Shown piece after piece: positions 34,393 through 42,888 of a stretch of DNA of 64,000 nt. Location of the stretch: assembly GCA_963725085.1 (NCBI GenBank), contig CAVRXM010000005.1, positions 248,001 to 312,000 of the forward strand, written 5' to 3'. The number at the start of each line of letters is the position of its first letter. The stretch's first letter is position 1. The position numbers and the translations under genes are program-made. This DNA is from VRUE01 sp963725085 (GTDB taxonomy: Bacteria; Actinomycetota; Thermoleophilia; Solirubrobacterales; 70-9). A model generated the notes under the pieces. The model searched no databases. It saw only the letters and a program-made list of their open reading frames with translations, and was not told the DNA's origin.

Positions 34393-35271
34393 CTAGCTGG
34401 CGAGGAGCAAACCGGCGGAGACGAGCAGGCTGAAGACGCCGAGCAGGGCGCCGGTTCCCGCAAGCGCCTCGTTCAGCGCCGCGCCCGTCCGGTTCGACAT
34501 CGTCCGCAGGGGCGGCACCGCCAGCGGCAGCGACGCCAGCCCGATCAGGGGCCAGGGGCTGGTGTCGGCGCCGATCACCGAGATCGGCAGGACCAGGTAG
34601 GCGCCGAGGATCAGGAGCCGGTAGAGGACGACCGCGTTCTGGCGGCCCATCCGCACCGCCAGGGTCGTCTTTCCCGCCCTGCGGTCGGTGTCGACGTCGC
34701 GGACGTTGTTGACGACGAGGATCGCCGTCGCGAGGAAGCCGACCGCGATCGAGAGGCCGAGCGGCAGCGCATCGAGCTGCTCGACCTGGACGTAGTAGGA
34801 GCCATTGACCGCGACCAGGCCGAAGAAGAGGAAGACGAAGACCTCGCCGAGCCCGGCGTACCCGTAGGGTCGCGGCCCACCCGTGTAGAGGACACCGGCC
34901 GCGATCGAGAAGGCGCCGATGACGAGGATCACGGCGCCGGCGACCGTCGCCAGGTAGATCCCGCAGGCGACCGCGATCGCGAACGCGACCCAGGTCGCCG
35001 TCAGCACCCGCTGCGGCGCGACCAGCCCGGCGGAGGTGACGCGGACCGGGCCGAGGCGGTCGGCCGTGTCGGCCCCGCGCTTGGCGTCGGAGTAGTCGTT
35101 GGCGAGGTTCGTCCCGATCTGGATGAAGACGCTTCCGAGCAGGGCGGCGAAGAAGGCGCCGACCCGGGGCAGGTGCCCGACCCATTCGACCGCCGCCGCG
35201 GTGCCGACGAGGACGGGGGCTATCGCCGCCGGCAGGGTTCGCGGCCGCGCCGCCATCAGCCAGATCCTCAT
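34393..35271 (-). CDS. menA: 1,4-Dihydroxy-2-naphthoate polyprenyltransferase
   Basis: MenA attaches the polyprenyl tail to DHNA in the membrane. The 292-residue product has the UbiA fold: TLPAAIAPVLVG, the first Asp-rich motif NLANDYSDAKRGAD, the second VRDVDTDRRAGKTTLAVRMG and about nine helices. The ATG at 35271 overlaps the menB stop (ATGA), so I started it there; the frame is open further upstream but runs through menB. Confidence 0.93.
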   Translation of the reverse strand: MRIWLMAARPRTLPAAIAPVLVGTAAAVEWVGHLPRVGAFFAALLGSVFIQIGTNLANDYSDAKRGADTADRLGPVRVTSAGLVAPQRVLTATWVAFAIAVACGIYLATVAGAVILVIGAFSIAAGVLYTGGPRPYGYAGLGEVFVFLFFGLVAVNGSYYVQVEQLDALPLGLSIAVGFLATAILVVNNVRDVDTDRRAGKTTLAVRMGRQNAVVLYRLLILGAYLVLPISVIGADTSPWPLIGLASLPLAVPPLRTMSNRTGAALNEALAGTGALLGVFSLLVSAGLLLAS

Positions 35272-36134
35272 GGTCTTCGGGGAAACCTCGAGAAGTCGGG
35301 CTGGCGCTTCTCCTTGTACGCCTCGCGGCCCTCGCGGGCCTCGTCGCTGCCGTAGAAGAGCAGGTTGGCGTCGTGGGCGAGCTGCTGGATCCCGGCGTAG
35401 CCGTCCTCGTGGGCGTTGAAGCTGGCCTTGACCAGGCGCAGGGCGAAGGGGGAGAGGGAGAGCATCTCCCGGCACCACCCGATCGTCTCCTGTTCGAGCC
35501 GCTCGAGCGGGACGACGGCGTTGACGAGCCCCATCTCCCGCGCCTCCTCGGCGTCGTAGGTCCGGCACAGCAGCCAGAACTCCTTCGCCCGCTTGGTCCC
35601 GACCAGGTCGCGCAGGAGGGAGGCCCCGAAGCCGCCGTCCCAGGACCCGACCCGGGGCCCGGTCTGCCCGAAGCGGGCGTTGTCGGCGGCGATCGTCAGG
35701 TCGCAGCAGACGTGGAGGACGTGGCCGCCACCCGCGGCCCAGCCGGCGACCATCGCGACCACCGGCTTCGGCAGGCGCCGCATCTGCACCTGGAGATCTG
35801 TGACGTGGAATCGCCCGAGGGTCGCGCCCTCGGCGACGTAGCCGGTGTCGCCGCGGACATTCTGGTCGCCGCCCGAGCAGAACGCCCGCTCGCCCTCGCC
35901 GGTGAGGACGATGACGCCGACGCCGGTGTCCTCGCGGGCGAGCTCGAGCGCGGCGGAGATCTCGATCAGGGTCTGGGGCCGAAACGCGTTGCGGACCTCG
36001 GGCCGGTCGATCGTGATCTTCGCGATCCCGTCGCCGGTCTCGTAGCGGATGTCCTCGTACTCGCCTGTCGCCTCCCACTCGACCGGGGCATACAGCCGCT
36101 CCTCCGGTGGGGCATCCTTGTGGCGGTTCGGCAT
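35268..36134 (-). CDS. menB: 1,4-Dihydroxy-2-naphthoyl-CoA synthase
   Basis: MenB closes the naphthoate ring from o-succinylbenzoyl-CoA. The 288-residue crotonase-family protein has ITIDRPEVRNAFRP, the oxyanion-hole sequence CSGGDQNVRGDTGY, VAGWAAGGGHVLHVCCDLTI and the catalytic Asp region GPRVGSWDGGFGAS. The size and the SGGDQ motif are specific for MenB against other crotonases. Only 24 bases separate its ATG from menE; a TATCGT -10-like hexamer lies seven bases upstream of the ATG. Confidence 0.95.
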   Translation of the reverse strand: MPNRHKDAPPEERLYAPVEWEATGEYEDIRYETGDGIAKITIDRPEVRNAFRPQTLIEISAALELAREDTGVGVIVLTGEGERAFCSGGDQNVRGDTGYVAEGATLGRFHVTDLQVQMRRLPKPVVAMVAGWAAGGGHVLHVCCDLTIAADNARFGQTGPRVGSWDGGFGASLLRDLVGTKRAKEFWLLCRTYDAEEAREMGLVNAVVPLERLEQETIGWCREMLSLSPFALRLVKASFNAHEDGYAGIQQLAHDANLLFYGSDEAREGREAYKEKRQPDFSRFPRRP

Positions 36135-36158
36135 GATGGCAACGATATCCCGGCCCCG

Positions 36159-37484
36159 ATGAAGCTCGACGACTGGCTCGCCCAGAGATCACAGAGTTGC
36201 CCCGACCGCACCGCCCTGGTCGCGGACGGCTCGGAGGTCACCTACGCCGAGCTCGAGGCGGAGGCGACCTGGGTCGCTCGCCGGCTCGCCGCCCATGGCG
36301 TTCGCCGCGGCTCGACCGTCGCGGTCAGCATGCACCCCCGCCGCGAGCAGGTCGTCCTCGTCCACGCGCTGATGAAGGTGGGCGCCGTCCTGCTGCCGCT
36401 CGGCCCGAGGATGAGAACCGAGGAGCGCGCCGCGGTGATCGACTCGACCGAACCCGCGATCGAGCTCGATGACCCCGGCGAGCTGACCCAGACCGAGGCC
36501 GACCTGCCGCTGCTCGGCGAGCACGACATGGACGCGATCTGCTGTCGGGTCCTCACCTCCGGCAGCACCGGCGCGCCGGACCCCGTCGGCCTGACCTACG
36601 GCAACTTCCTCTGGAGCGCGGTCGGGTCGGCATTCAACATCGGAGTCGAGCCCGAGGACCGCTGGCTCTGCTGCCTGCCGCTGAGCCACATCTCCGGGCT
36701 CGGGATCGTCGTTCGCTCCGTCGTCTACGGCACCGGCGCCGTCGTGCACGACGAATTCGACGTCGACCTCGTCGCCGCCTCGCTCGAAGAGGACGGGATC
36801 ACGGTCGTCTCCCTCGTCGCGACGATGCTCACCAGGCTGCTCGAGGCCGGCGCCGACCTCTCCGGCCCACGGGCGATCCTGATCGGGGGCGGGCCGGTCC
36901 CCGACGAGCCGCTCGAGGAGGCGATCGCGAAGGGGGCGACGGTCGTCCAGACCTACGGCCTGACGGAGGCCTGCTCGCAGGTGACGACGCTTGCGCCGGC
37001 CGACGCCAAGCGCAAGCTGGGCTCGGCCGGCCGGCCGCTGCTGACGACACACCTGCGGATCCAGGACGGTGAGATCCTCGTCCAGGGCCCGACCGTCGCG
37101 CCGGGTCGCTCCGATCCCGACGGCTGGCTCCACACCGGCGACCTCGGCCGGATCGACGAGGAGGGGTTCCTCTACGTCGAGGACCGGATCGACGACATGA
37201 TCGTCAGCGGCGGCGAGAACATCGTCCCGGCCGAGGTCGAGCAGGTGCTTCTCCGCCATCCCGAGGTCGCAGACGCGGCGGTCGTCGGCCGCGACGACCC
37301 CGAGTGGCAGCAGGCCGTGACCGCCGTCGTCGTCCTCGAGGACGGCTCGGACGCGACCCCGGACGACCTCCGGCGCCACTGCGCGGGCTCGCTCGCCGGC
37401 TTCAAGGTGCCGAAGCGGGTCGAGCTCGCCTCGGCGCTGCCGCGATCGCCTTCGGGCAAGTTGCTGAGGCGGGCGCTTCGTTAG
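36159..37484 (+). CDS. menE: o-Succinylbenzoate-CoA ligase
   Basis: MenE activates o-succinylbenzoate with ATP and CoA. The 441-residue ANL enzyme has the P-loop-like LTSGSTGAPDPVGLTYGN, LPLSHISGLGI, TYGLTEACSQVTTL, GWLHTGDLGRIDEEGFLY, the hinge DRIDDMIVSGGENI and the C-terminal catalytic Lys in RSPSGKLLRR. The P-loop lacks the usual Lys after the second Pro (DPVG in place of PKxV), a minor oddity. Divergent from menB and followed after 17 bases by ilvC. Confidence 0.9.
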   Translation: MKLDDWLAQRSQSCPDRTALVADGSEVTYAELEAEATWVARRLAAHGVRRGSTVAVSMHPRREQVVLVHALMKVGAVLLPLGPRMRTEERAAVIDSTEPAIELDDPGELTQTEADLPLLGEHDMDAICCRVLTSGSTGAPDPVGLTYGNFLWSAVGSAFNIGVEPEDRWLCCLPLSHISGLGIVVRSVVYGTGAVVHDEFDVDLVAASLEEDGITVVSLVATMLTRLLEAGADLSGPRAILIGGGPVPDEPLEEAIAKGATVVQTYGLTEACSQVTTLAPADAKRKLGSAGRPLLTTHLRIQDGEILVQGPTVAPGRSDPDGWLHTGDLGRIDEEGFLYVEDRIDDMIVSGGENIVPAEVEQVLLRHPEVADAAVVGRDDPEWQQAVTAVVVLEDGSDATPDDLRRHCAGSLAGFKVPKRVELASALPRSPSGKLLRRALR

Positions 37485-37501
37485 AGTCCTGCGCCGCTGT
37501 T

Positions 37502-38503
37502 ATGGCCGATGACATCTTCTACGACAAGGACGCGGACCTCTCGAAGCTGGAGGGGAAGACCGTCGCCATCCTCGGCTACGGCTCCCAGGGCCACGCGCAC
37601 GCGCTGAACCTCAAGGACTCCGGGGTCGAGGTCGTGGTCGGGCTCCGCCCCGACTCCTCGAGCCGGGCCAAGGCCGAAGAGGCCGGGGTCGAGGTCCTCG
37701 ACATCGCCGAAGCCGCGAGCCGGGGCGACGTAGTGATGGTCCTGCTTCCCGACGAGAAACAGGCCGAGGTCTGGGAGGCCGAGATCGCCGACGGGATCGC
37801 ACCCGGCAACCTGCTGCTGTTCGCGCACGGGTTCTCGATCCATTTCGAGCAGATCCAGCCGCCACCGGGCGTCGACGTCGGCATGGTCGCGCCGAAGGGG
37901 CCGGGCCACCTGGTCCGCCGCCAGTTCGAGGAAGGCCACGGCGTCCCCTGCCTGATCGCGGTCCACCAGGACGCGACCGGCGATGCCCACGACCTGATCC
38001 TCGCCTACGCGGCGGGGATCGGCGGCGGCCGCGCCGCGATCATCGAGACGACCTTCAAGGACGAGACCGAGACCGACCTGTTCGGCGAGCAGGCGGTCCT
38101 CTGCGGCGGCGCGTCTGAGCTGGTCCGTGCCGGCTACGAGACGCTGGTGGAGGCCGGATACGACCCCCGCCTCGCCTACTTCGAGTGCCTGCACGAGCTG
38201 AAGCTGATCGTCGACCTGATGTACGAGAAGGGGATCCAGGGGATGCGCTACTCGATCTCCAACACCGCCGAGTATGGGGACATGACCCGCGGCAAACGGG
38301 TGATCGGCGATGAGTCGCGGGCGGCGATGAAGCAGGTGCTCGAGGAAATCCAGTCAGGCGAGTTCGCCCGCGAGTGGATCGCCGAGAACCGCGCCGGCGG
38401 CGAGAACCTCTCGCGGATGCGCGAGGAGGGTGCCGAGCACCCGATCGAGGAGGTAGGCAAGGACCTCCGCGACACGATGTCCTGGATCGACCAGGAGTTC
38501 TGA
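37502..38503 (+). CDS. ilvC: Ketol-acid reductoisomerase
   Basis: IlvC rearranges and reduces acetolactate or acetohydroxybutyrate with NADPH and magnesium. The 333-residue class I product shows the Rossmann motif GYGSQGHAHALNLKDSG, KGPGHLVRRQFEEG, the metal ligands in FKDETETDLFGEQ and FECLHELKLIVDLMYE, and SNTAEYGD. It is 17 bases after menE and likely shares its transcript; a TAGAGT sits 15 bases before the ATG. No ilvD is next to it. Confidence 0.95.
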   Translation: MADDIFYDKDADLSKLEGKTVAILGYGSQGHAHALNLKDSGVEVVVGLRPDSSSRAKAEEAGVEVLDIAEAASRGDVVMVLLPDEKQAEVWEAEIADGIAPGNLLLFAHGFSIHFEQIQPPPGVDVGMVAPKGPGHLVRRQFEEGHGVPCLIAVHQDATGDAHDLILAYAAGIGGGRAAIIETTFKDETETDLFGEQAVLCGGASELVRAGYETLVEAGYDPRLAYFECLHELKLIVDLMYEKGIQGMRYSISNTAEYGDMTRGKRVIGDESRAAMKQVLEEIQSGEFAREWIAENRAGGENLSRMREEGAEHPIEEVGKDLRDTMSWIDQEF

Positions 38504-38504
38504 G

Positions 38505-38945
38505 CTAGGCCGCGCCCGGAGGCCCGCCGTGGGCGCGGGTCTCGCCCTCGGGGAGCCGGCCGTCGCGGCCGACGTAGCCGTCCTTGCCGCCGACGCAGAT
38601 GTAGACCGCGTCCTCGCTGTCGCTGAGGTTCCGCATTCTGCGCACCGTCGAGGGATCGACGCGGGCGAGCCCGCCGGGCTCGAGGACGTGGGTGGTCCCG
38701 TCGCCGAACTCGATCTCGACCCGTCCGCTGTGGAGGAAGTAGAGCTCCTCCTGCTCATCGTGGAAGTGGCGGCCGGACTCGTATGAGGGCGGCATCACGA
38801 TCGCGTTGACGCCGAAGGCGGTGACCCCGAGGCCCTTGCGGATCTTGCGAAACCCCCAGCCCTCGCCGAGGTCGTCGATGTTGGCGACCGCGTAGCCCTC
38901 GCCCTCGACCGCTCCGGTGCCGCCCTCCTCAGCCATCTGTTTCAT
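38505..38945 (-). CDS. Cupin-domain protein
   Basis: The 146-residue product is a single cupin: MPPSYESGRHFHDEQEELYFLHSG gives the first metal-binding motif (His, His, Glu) split here by RHFHDEQEE, and HVLEPGGLARVDPSTVRRMRN the second, in which the usual His is Arg. Bound metal and substrate are therefore uncertain. It is convergent with ilvC, one base between stop codons, and divergent from serC. The ATG at 38936 is an alternative start. Confidence 0.75.
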   Translation of the reverse strand: MKQMAEEGGTGAVEGEGYAVANIDDLGEGWGFRKIRKGLGVTAFGVNAIVMPPSYESGRHFHDEQEELYFLHSGRVEIEFGDGTTHVLEPGGLARVDPSTVRRMRNLSDSEDAVYICVGGKDGYVGRDGRLPEGETRAHGGPPGAA

Positions 38946-39022
38946 CGTATGCGAAGGCGGCCCGGCGCGGTGGAGAGTCCACCCGCGCGGGTCAATAACC
39001 TGTCGCCTCCGCGGCGACGACG

Positions 39023-40165
39023 ATGACCCAGACGACGAGAACAGCAGAGATCCCCGCCGGGCTGAAGCCGGCCGACGGCCGCTTCGGCTGCGGGCCCTCG
39101 AAGGTGCGCCCGGAGGCGCTGGCGAGGCTCGCCGAGCGGGCCGACCTGATGGGGACCTCGCACCGCCAGGCGCCGGTTCGCGACCTGGTCGGCTCGGTTC
39201 GTGACGGCCTCGCCGAGCTCTTCGGCCTCCCCGACGGTTACGAGGTCGCGCTCGGGAACGGCGGCTCGACGGCGTTCTGGGACACGGCGGCGGCCTGGCT
39301 CGTGCGCGAGCGGACCCTCCACCTGACCTACGGCGAGTTCTCGCAGAAGTTCGCCAAGGAGACCGCGGGCGCGCCCTTCCTCGAGGACCCGATCCTGGTC
39401 GAGGCCGAGCCGGGCGACGCCCCCGACCCGGTCGCCGACCCCGCTGCCGACGCGATCGCCTGGGCGCACAACGAGACGTCGACCGGGGTGATGGTCGAGG
39501 TCCGGCGGCCGCCCGGGGCGGGGGAGTCGCTGGTCCTGATCGACGGCACCTCGGGCGCCGGCGGCCTACCGCTCGACCCGGCCGAAGCGGACGCCTACTA
39601 CTTCGCGCCCCAGAAGGCCTTCGGCGCCGACGGCGGCCTCTGGCTGGTGCTGCTGAGCCCTGCCGCGATCGCCCGGGCGGAGGAGCTCGACGGCGCCCCG
39701 GGGCGCTGGCAGCCCGCCTTTCTCTCGCTGCCGACCGCGATCGAGAACTCGCGCAAGAACCAGACCTACAACACCCCGGCGCTCGCGACCCTGCTGCTGC
39801 TCGCCGACCAGGTCGAGTGGATGCTGGCCGAAGGCGGCCTCGAGTGGTGCGTCGGCCGCTCCACCGCCTCCTCGGAGGCCCTCTACGGATGGGCCGAGAC
39901 CGCCGAGGCGGCGACCCCGTTCGTCGCCGACCCCGCCAAGCGCTCGCTCGTCGTCGGGACCATCGACTTCGAAGACGGCGTCGATGCCGCCGCGCTGGCC
40001 TCGACCCTGCGCGCGAACGGGATCGTCGACGTCGAGCCGTACCGCAAGCTCGGCCGCAACCAGCTGCGGGTAGGGATGTTCCCGACCGTCGACCCCGACG
40101 ACGTCCGGGCCCTGACCGCGTGCATCGACTGGGTGATCGAGAACGTCGCCGAGGTGCAGCCGTGA
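39023..40165 (+). CDS. serC: Phosphoserine aminotransferase
   Basis: SerC makes phosphoserine from phosphohydroxypyruvate and glutamate. The 380-residue product is of the actinobacterial type: PADGRFGCGPSKVRPEAL, MGTSHRQAPV, GNGGSTAFWD, AHNETSTGV and the PLP lysine in YFAPQKAFGADGG. Its TGA overlaps the GTG of serA (GTGA), so the two steps of serine synthesis are coupled. Confidence 0.94.
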   Translation: MTQTTRTAEIPAGLKPADGRFGCGPSKVRPEALARLAERADLMGTSHRQAPVRDLVGSVRDGLAELFGLPDGYEVALGNGGSTAFWDTAAAWLVRERTLHLTYGEFSQKFAKETAGAPFLEDPILVEAEPGDAPDPVADPAADAIAWAHNETSTGVMVEVRRPPGAGESLVLIDGTSGAGGLPLDPAEADAYYFAPQKAFGADGGLWLVLLSPAAIARAEELDGAPGRWQPAFLSLPTAIENSRKNQTYNTPALATLLLLADQVEWMLAEGGLEWCVGRSTASSEALYGWAETAEAATPFVADPAKRSLVVGTIDFEDGVDAAALASTLRANGIVDVEPYRKLGRNQLRVGMFPTVDPDDVRALTACIDWVIENVAEVQP

Positions 40166-41736
40166 AGGTGCTGGTCAAGGAGAAGATCGCCGACTCGGGG
40201 ATCGACCTGCTGCGCGAGAGCTTCGACGTCGACCTCGGGTTCGAGATGTCCGACGAGGAGCTGCGGGAGGCGATTTCCTCCTACGACGCGATCCTCGTCC
40301 GCTCGGCGACCAAGGTGACCGAGGACCTGATCGGCCGCGCCGAGCGCCTCAAGGTCATCGGCCGGGCCGGGACGGGGGTCGACAACGTCGACATCACCGC
40401 CGCGACCAGGCGCGGGATCGTCGTCGCCAACGCCCCCGAATCGAACTCGGTCGCCGCGGCCGAGCACACGATGGCGCTGATGCTCGCCCTCTGCCGCAAC
40501 ATCCCCCAGGCGCAGGCGACCATGGTCGCCGGAGCCTGGGAGCGCTCGCGCTTCAAGGGCTCCGAGCTCTACGGCAAGAAGCTCGGGGTGATCGGTTTCG
40601 GGCGGATCGGCCAGCTCGTCGCGCGGCGGGCGCAGAGCTTCGAGATGGACGTAATCGCCTACGACAAGTTCGTCTCGGCGGAGCGGTTCCGCGAGCTCGG
40701 TGTAGAGGGCGCGGCGGAGATCGAGGACCTGCTCGGCGCGGCCGACATCGTCACCCTGCACGTGCCGAAGACCCCCGAGACGATCGATCTGATCGATGCC
40801 GCCTCGATCGCGGCGATGAGGGACGGCGCCCGCCTCGTCAACTGCGCCCGCGGTGAGCTCGTCGATCTCGACGCACTGCTCGATGCCCTCGAGTCGGGGA
40901 AGCTCTCCGGCGCCGCCCTCGACGTCTTCCCGTCAGAGCCGTTCACCGAGCACCCGATCTTCGCCCGTGACGACGTCGTCGTCACACCCCATCTCGGCGC
41001 CTCGACCGCCGAGGCCCAGGACCGGGCCGGGATCGTGACCGCGGAACAGGTCACCGCGGCGCTCAGCGGCGGCGTCGTCACCAACGCCGTCAACATCGCC
41101 GCCGTCAGGCCCGAGGAGATGGAGGCGCTGGCGCCCTTCGTCCCGCTCTGCGAAAAGCTCGGCCGCCTCGCCCAGGGGCTCGGGGACGGCTCGGTCGAGC
41201 GCGTGACCGCCGAGTTCCGGGGCCGGATCGCCACCCATGACACCCGACTGCTGGGAATCGCCGTGCTCGTCGGGGTCCTCTCGGGCCACACCGAGGAGCC
41301 GGTCAACCTGGTCAACGCGCCGCAGATGGCCGAGGAGCGCGGAATCGACCTGACCGAGACCAATGACACCGGCTCCGAGGACTTCACCGAGCTGATCACC
41401 GTCCGGATCGGCGATCAGGAGGCCGGGGTCTCGGGAACCGGGGTCGGCCCCCGCAATGTGCCGTACCTGGTCTCGGTCTGGGGCGAGAGCTTCTACCTGC
41501 CCTTCGCAGACCACCTGACCGTTTTCCGCTATGCCGACCAGCCCGGGATGATCGGCCGCGTCGGCTCGGTGTTCGGCGAGCAGGGCGTCAACATCGTCTC
41601 CGCCGCGGTCGGCGTCTCTGCCGGCGGCGAGCAGGCGGTGATGGCGCTCACCACCGACGCCCCCGTCCGCGAGGAGACGATCTCGAAGATCCTCGAGCTC
41701 GACGGGTTCTCGCTGGGCCGCTCGGTCGACCTCTGA
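40162..41736 (+). CDS. serA: D-3-Phosphoglycerate dehydrogenase
   Basis: SerA oxidises 3-phosphoglycerate with NAD, the entry to serine synthesis. The 524-residue product has the catalytic domain with RAGTGVDNVD, the NAD fold LGVIGFGRIGQLVARRA, catalytic Arg in NCARGEL and His in TPHLGASTAEAQ, then the ASB intervening domain and a C-terminal ACT domain (YADQPGMIGRVGSVFGEQGVN is its start) that gives serine feedback. This is the long form known from mycobacteria. The start was set at the GTG overlapping serC. Confidence 0.95.
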   Translation: MKVLVKEKIADSGIDLLRESFDVDLGFEMSDEELREAISSYDAILVRSATKVTEDLIGRAERLKVIGRAGTGVDNVDITAATRRGIVVANAPESNSVAAAEHTMALMLALCRNIPQAQATMVAGAWERSRFKGSELYGKKLGVIGFGRIGQLVARRAQSFEMDVIAYDKFVSAERFRELGVEGAAEIEDLLGAADIVTLHVPKTPETIDLIDAASIAAMRDGARLVNCARGELVDLDALLDALESGKLSGAALDVFPSEPFTEHPIFARDDVVVTPHLGASTAEAQDRAGIVTAEQVTAALSGGVVTNAVNIAAVRPEEMEALAPFVPLCEKLGRLAQGLGDGSVERVTAEFRGRIATHDTRLLGIAVLVGVLSGHTEEPVNLVNAPQMAEERGIDLTETNDTGSEDFTELITVRIGDQEAGVSGTGVGPRNVPYLVSVWGESFYLPFADHLTVFRYADQPGMIGRVGSVFGEQGVNIVSAAVGVSAGGEQAVMALTTDAPVREETISKILELDGFSLGRSVDL

Positions 41737-41740
41737 CAAA

Positions 41741-41777
41741 GGCGCCGCCTCCTCTGCTCCCGCGTCCGGGGGCGGCC
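41741..41777 (-). repeat. Shortened copy of the hairpin repeat after serA
   Basis: GCCGCCTCCTCTGCTCCCG joins directly to CGTCCGGGGGCGGCC. Compared with 19784 and 21757, the middle part between two CTCCCG direct repeats is missing, as if lost by slippage or never gained. GCCGCC/GGCGGC still pair. It starts five bases after the serA stop codon. Confidence 0.7.
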
Positions 41778-41780
41778 GGA

Positions 41781-41822
41781 TAAGGTCAAGCCGTGAGGGC
41801 GAAGCGCGAGCACCTGCGATGA
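41781..41822 (+). promoter_or_regulatory. Putative -10 and tiny leaderless frame ahead of the quinone reductase gene
   Basis: TAAGGT (41781-41786), six bases, then a GTG opening a nine-residue frame (MRAKREHLR, 41793-41822) whose TGA overlaps the ATG of the next gene. Its core GCGAAGCGCGAG is the same word found in the ilvB and tyrS leaders. Confidence 0.45.
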
Positions 41823-42850
41823 GGGCGGTCGTCCTGACAGGCACCGGAGGGCCCGAGGTGCTTCGGGTGCAGGAGAAACCCGATCCGCCGGTCAGCGCCG
41901 GCGAGGTGCGAGTCGCGGTCCGGGCCGCGGGGGTGAACTTCGCCGAGACCCTCGCCCGGGTCGGCCTCTACCCCGACGCGCCGAAGACCCCCTGCGTCCT
42001 CGGGTACGAGGTTGCGGGCGAGGTCGAGTCGGTCGGTGCGGGGGTGACGGCGTACGCGGCCGGGGACCGGGTGATGGCGGTGACGAGGTTCGGAGGCCAC
42101 TGCGAGCTGCTCACGGTCCCCGAGGCCCAGGTCCTGCCGCTACCCGAGCGACTCACCTTCGAGCAGGGCGCCGCGTTTCCCGTCAACTACGGGACCGCCT
42201 ACGCGGCGCTGGTGATCATGGGAAGCCTCCGCGAGGGCGACCGGGCTCTCGTCCACGCTGCTGCAGGTGGGGTCGGCATCGCCGCGACCCAGATCTGCCG
42301 CAACATCGGAGCGGAGGTGTTCGGCACCGCTTCGGCGGCCAAGCACGACGCGATCCGCGCCCAGGGCGTCGCCCACGCGATCGACTACCGAAACCAGGAC
42401 TTCGAGGACGAGGTGATGCGGATCACGGGCGGCGAGGGCGTCGATCTGGTGATCGACGCCCAGGGCCCGACCAGCTTCCGCAAGGACTACCGGCTGCTCC
42501 GCCCCGGGGGCAGGCTGGTCATGTACGGGATCTCGGAGGCGAGCAGCGAGGGCCGGCGCGACCTGCCGGCGATGCTGCGGGCACTGGCGAAGATGCCGGC
42601 GGCGACGTGGCCCTGGTGGAAGAGCCTCACGGCGATGAACGAGAACAAGGGGGTGTTCGGCCTCAACCTGCTCAAGTGGTGGGAGGCCGAGGGCGATATT
42701 CGCCGGGTGACCGAGCCGTTGATGAGCGACCTGCAGGCAGGCAGTCTCGAGCCGGTAGTCGCCGCCTCGATCCCATTCGATCGAGCCGGTGACGCGCATC
42801 GGATGATCGCTGAGCGCCGCAACGTCGGCAAGATTGTCCTGTTTCCTTAG
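41819..42850 (+). CDS. Zinc-free quinone oxidoreductase-like MDR protein
   Basis: The 343-residue medium-chain reductase has VLTGTGGPEVLRV, AAGVNFAETLARVGLYP, a GYEVAGEVESVG segment and the NADPH fold VHAAAGGVGIAATQICRN followed by AIDYRNQDFEDEV. Zinc-binding cysteines of alcohol dehydrogenases are absent. It resembles the synaptic vesicle VAT-1/quinone reductase group; the substrate is not predictable. It may reduce quinones or enals. Confidence 0.8.
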   Translation: MRAVVLTGTGGPEVLRVQEKPDPPVSAGEVRVAVRAAGVNFAETLARVGLYPDAPKTPCVLGYEVAGEVESVGAGVTAYAAGDRVMAVTRFGGHCELLTVPEAQVLPLPERLTFEQGAAFPVNYGTAYAALVIMGSLREGDRALVHAAAGGVGIAATQICRNIGAEVFGTASAAKHDAIRAQGVAHAIDYRNQDFEDEVMRITGGEGVDLVIDAQGPTSFRKDYRLLRPGGRLVMYGISEASSEGRRDLPAMLRALAKMPAATWPWWKSLTAMNENKGVFGLNLLKWWEAEGDIRRVTEPLMSDLQAGSLEPVVAASIPFDRAGDAHRMIAERRNVGKIVLFP

Positions 42851-42888
42851 TGAGGGCCAGTGGGCTACCGGTTCAGGGGTCGGTCTCG

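Noticed and set aside
38505..40178. Long minus-strand frame extending the cupin gene through serC
   Set aside because: Only the last 146 codons have a cupin pattern; upstream is Arg/Ser/Pro-rich shadow of serC.
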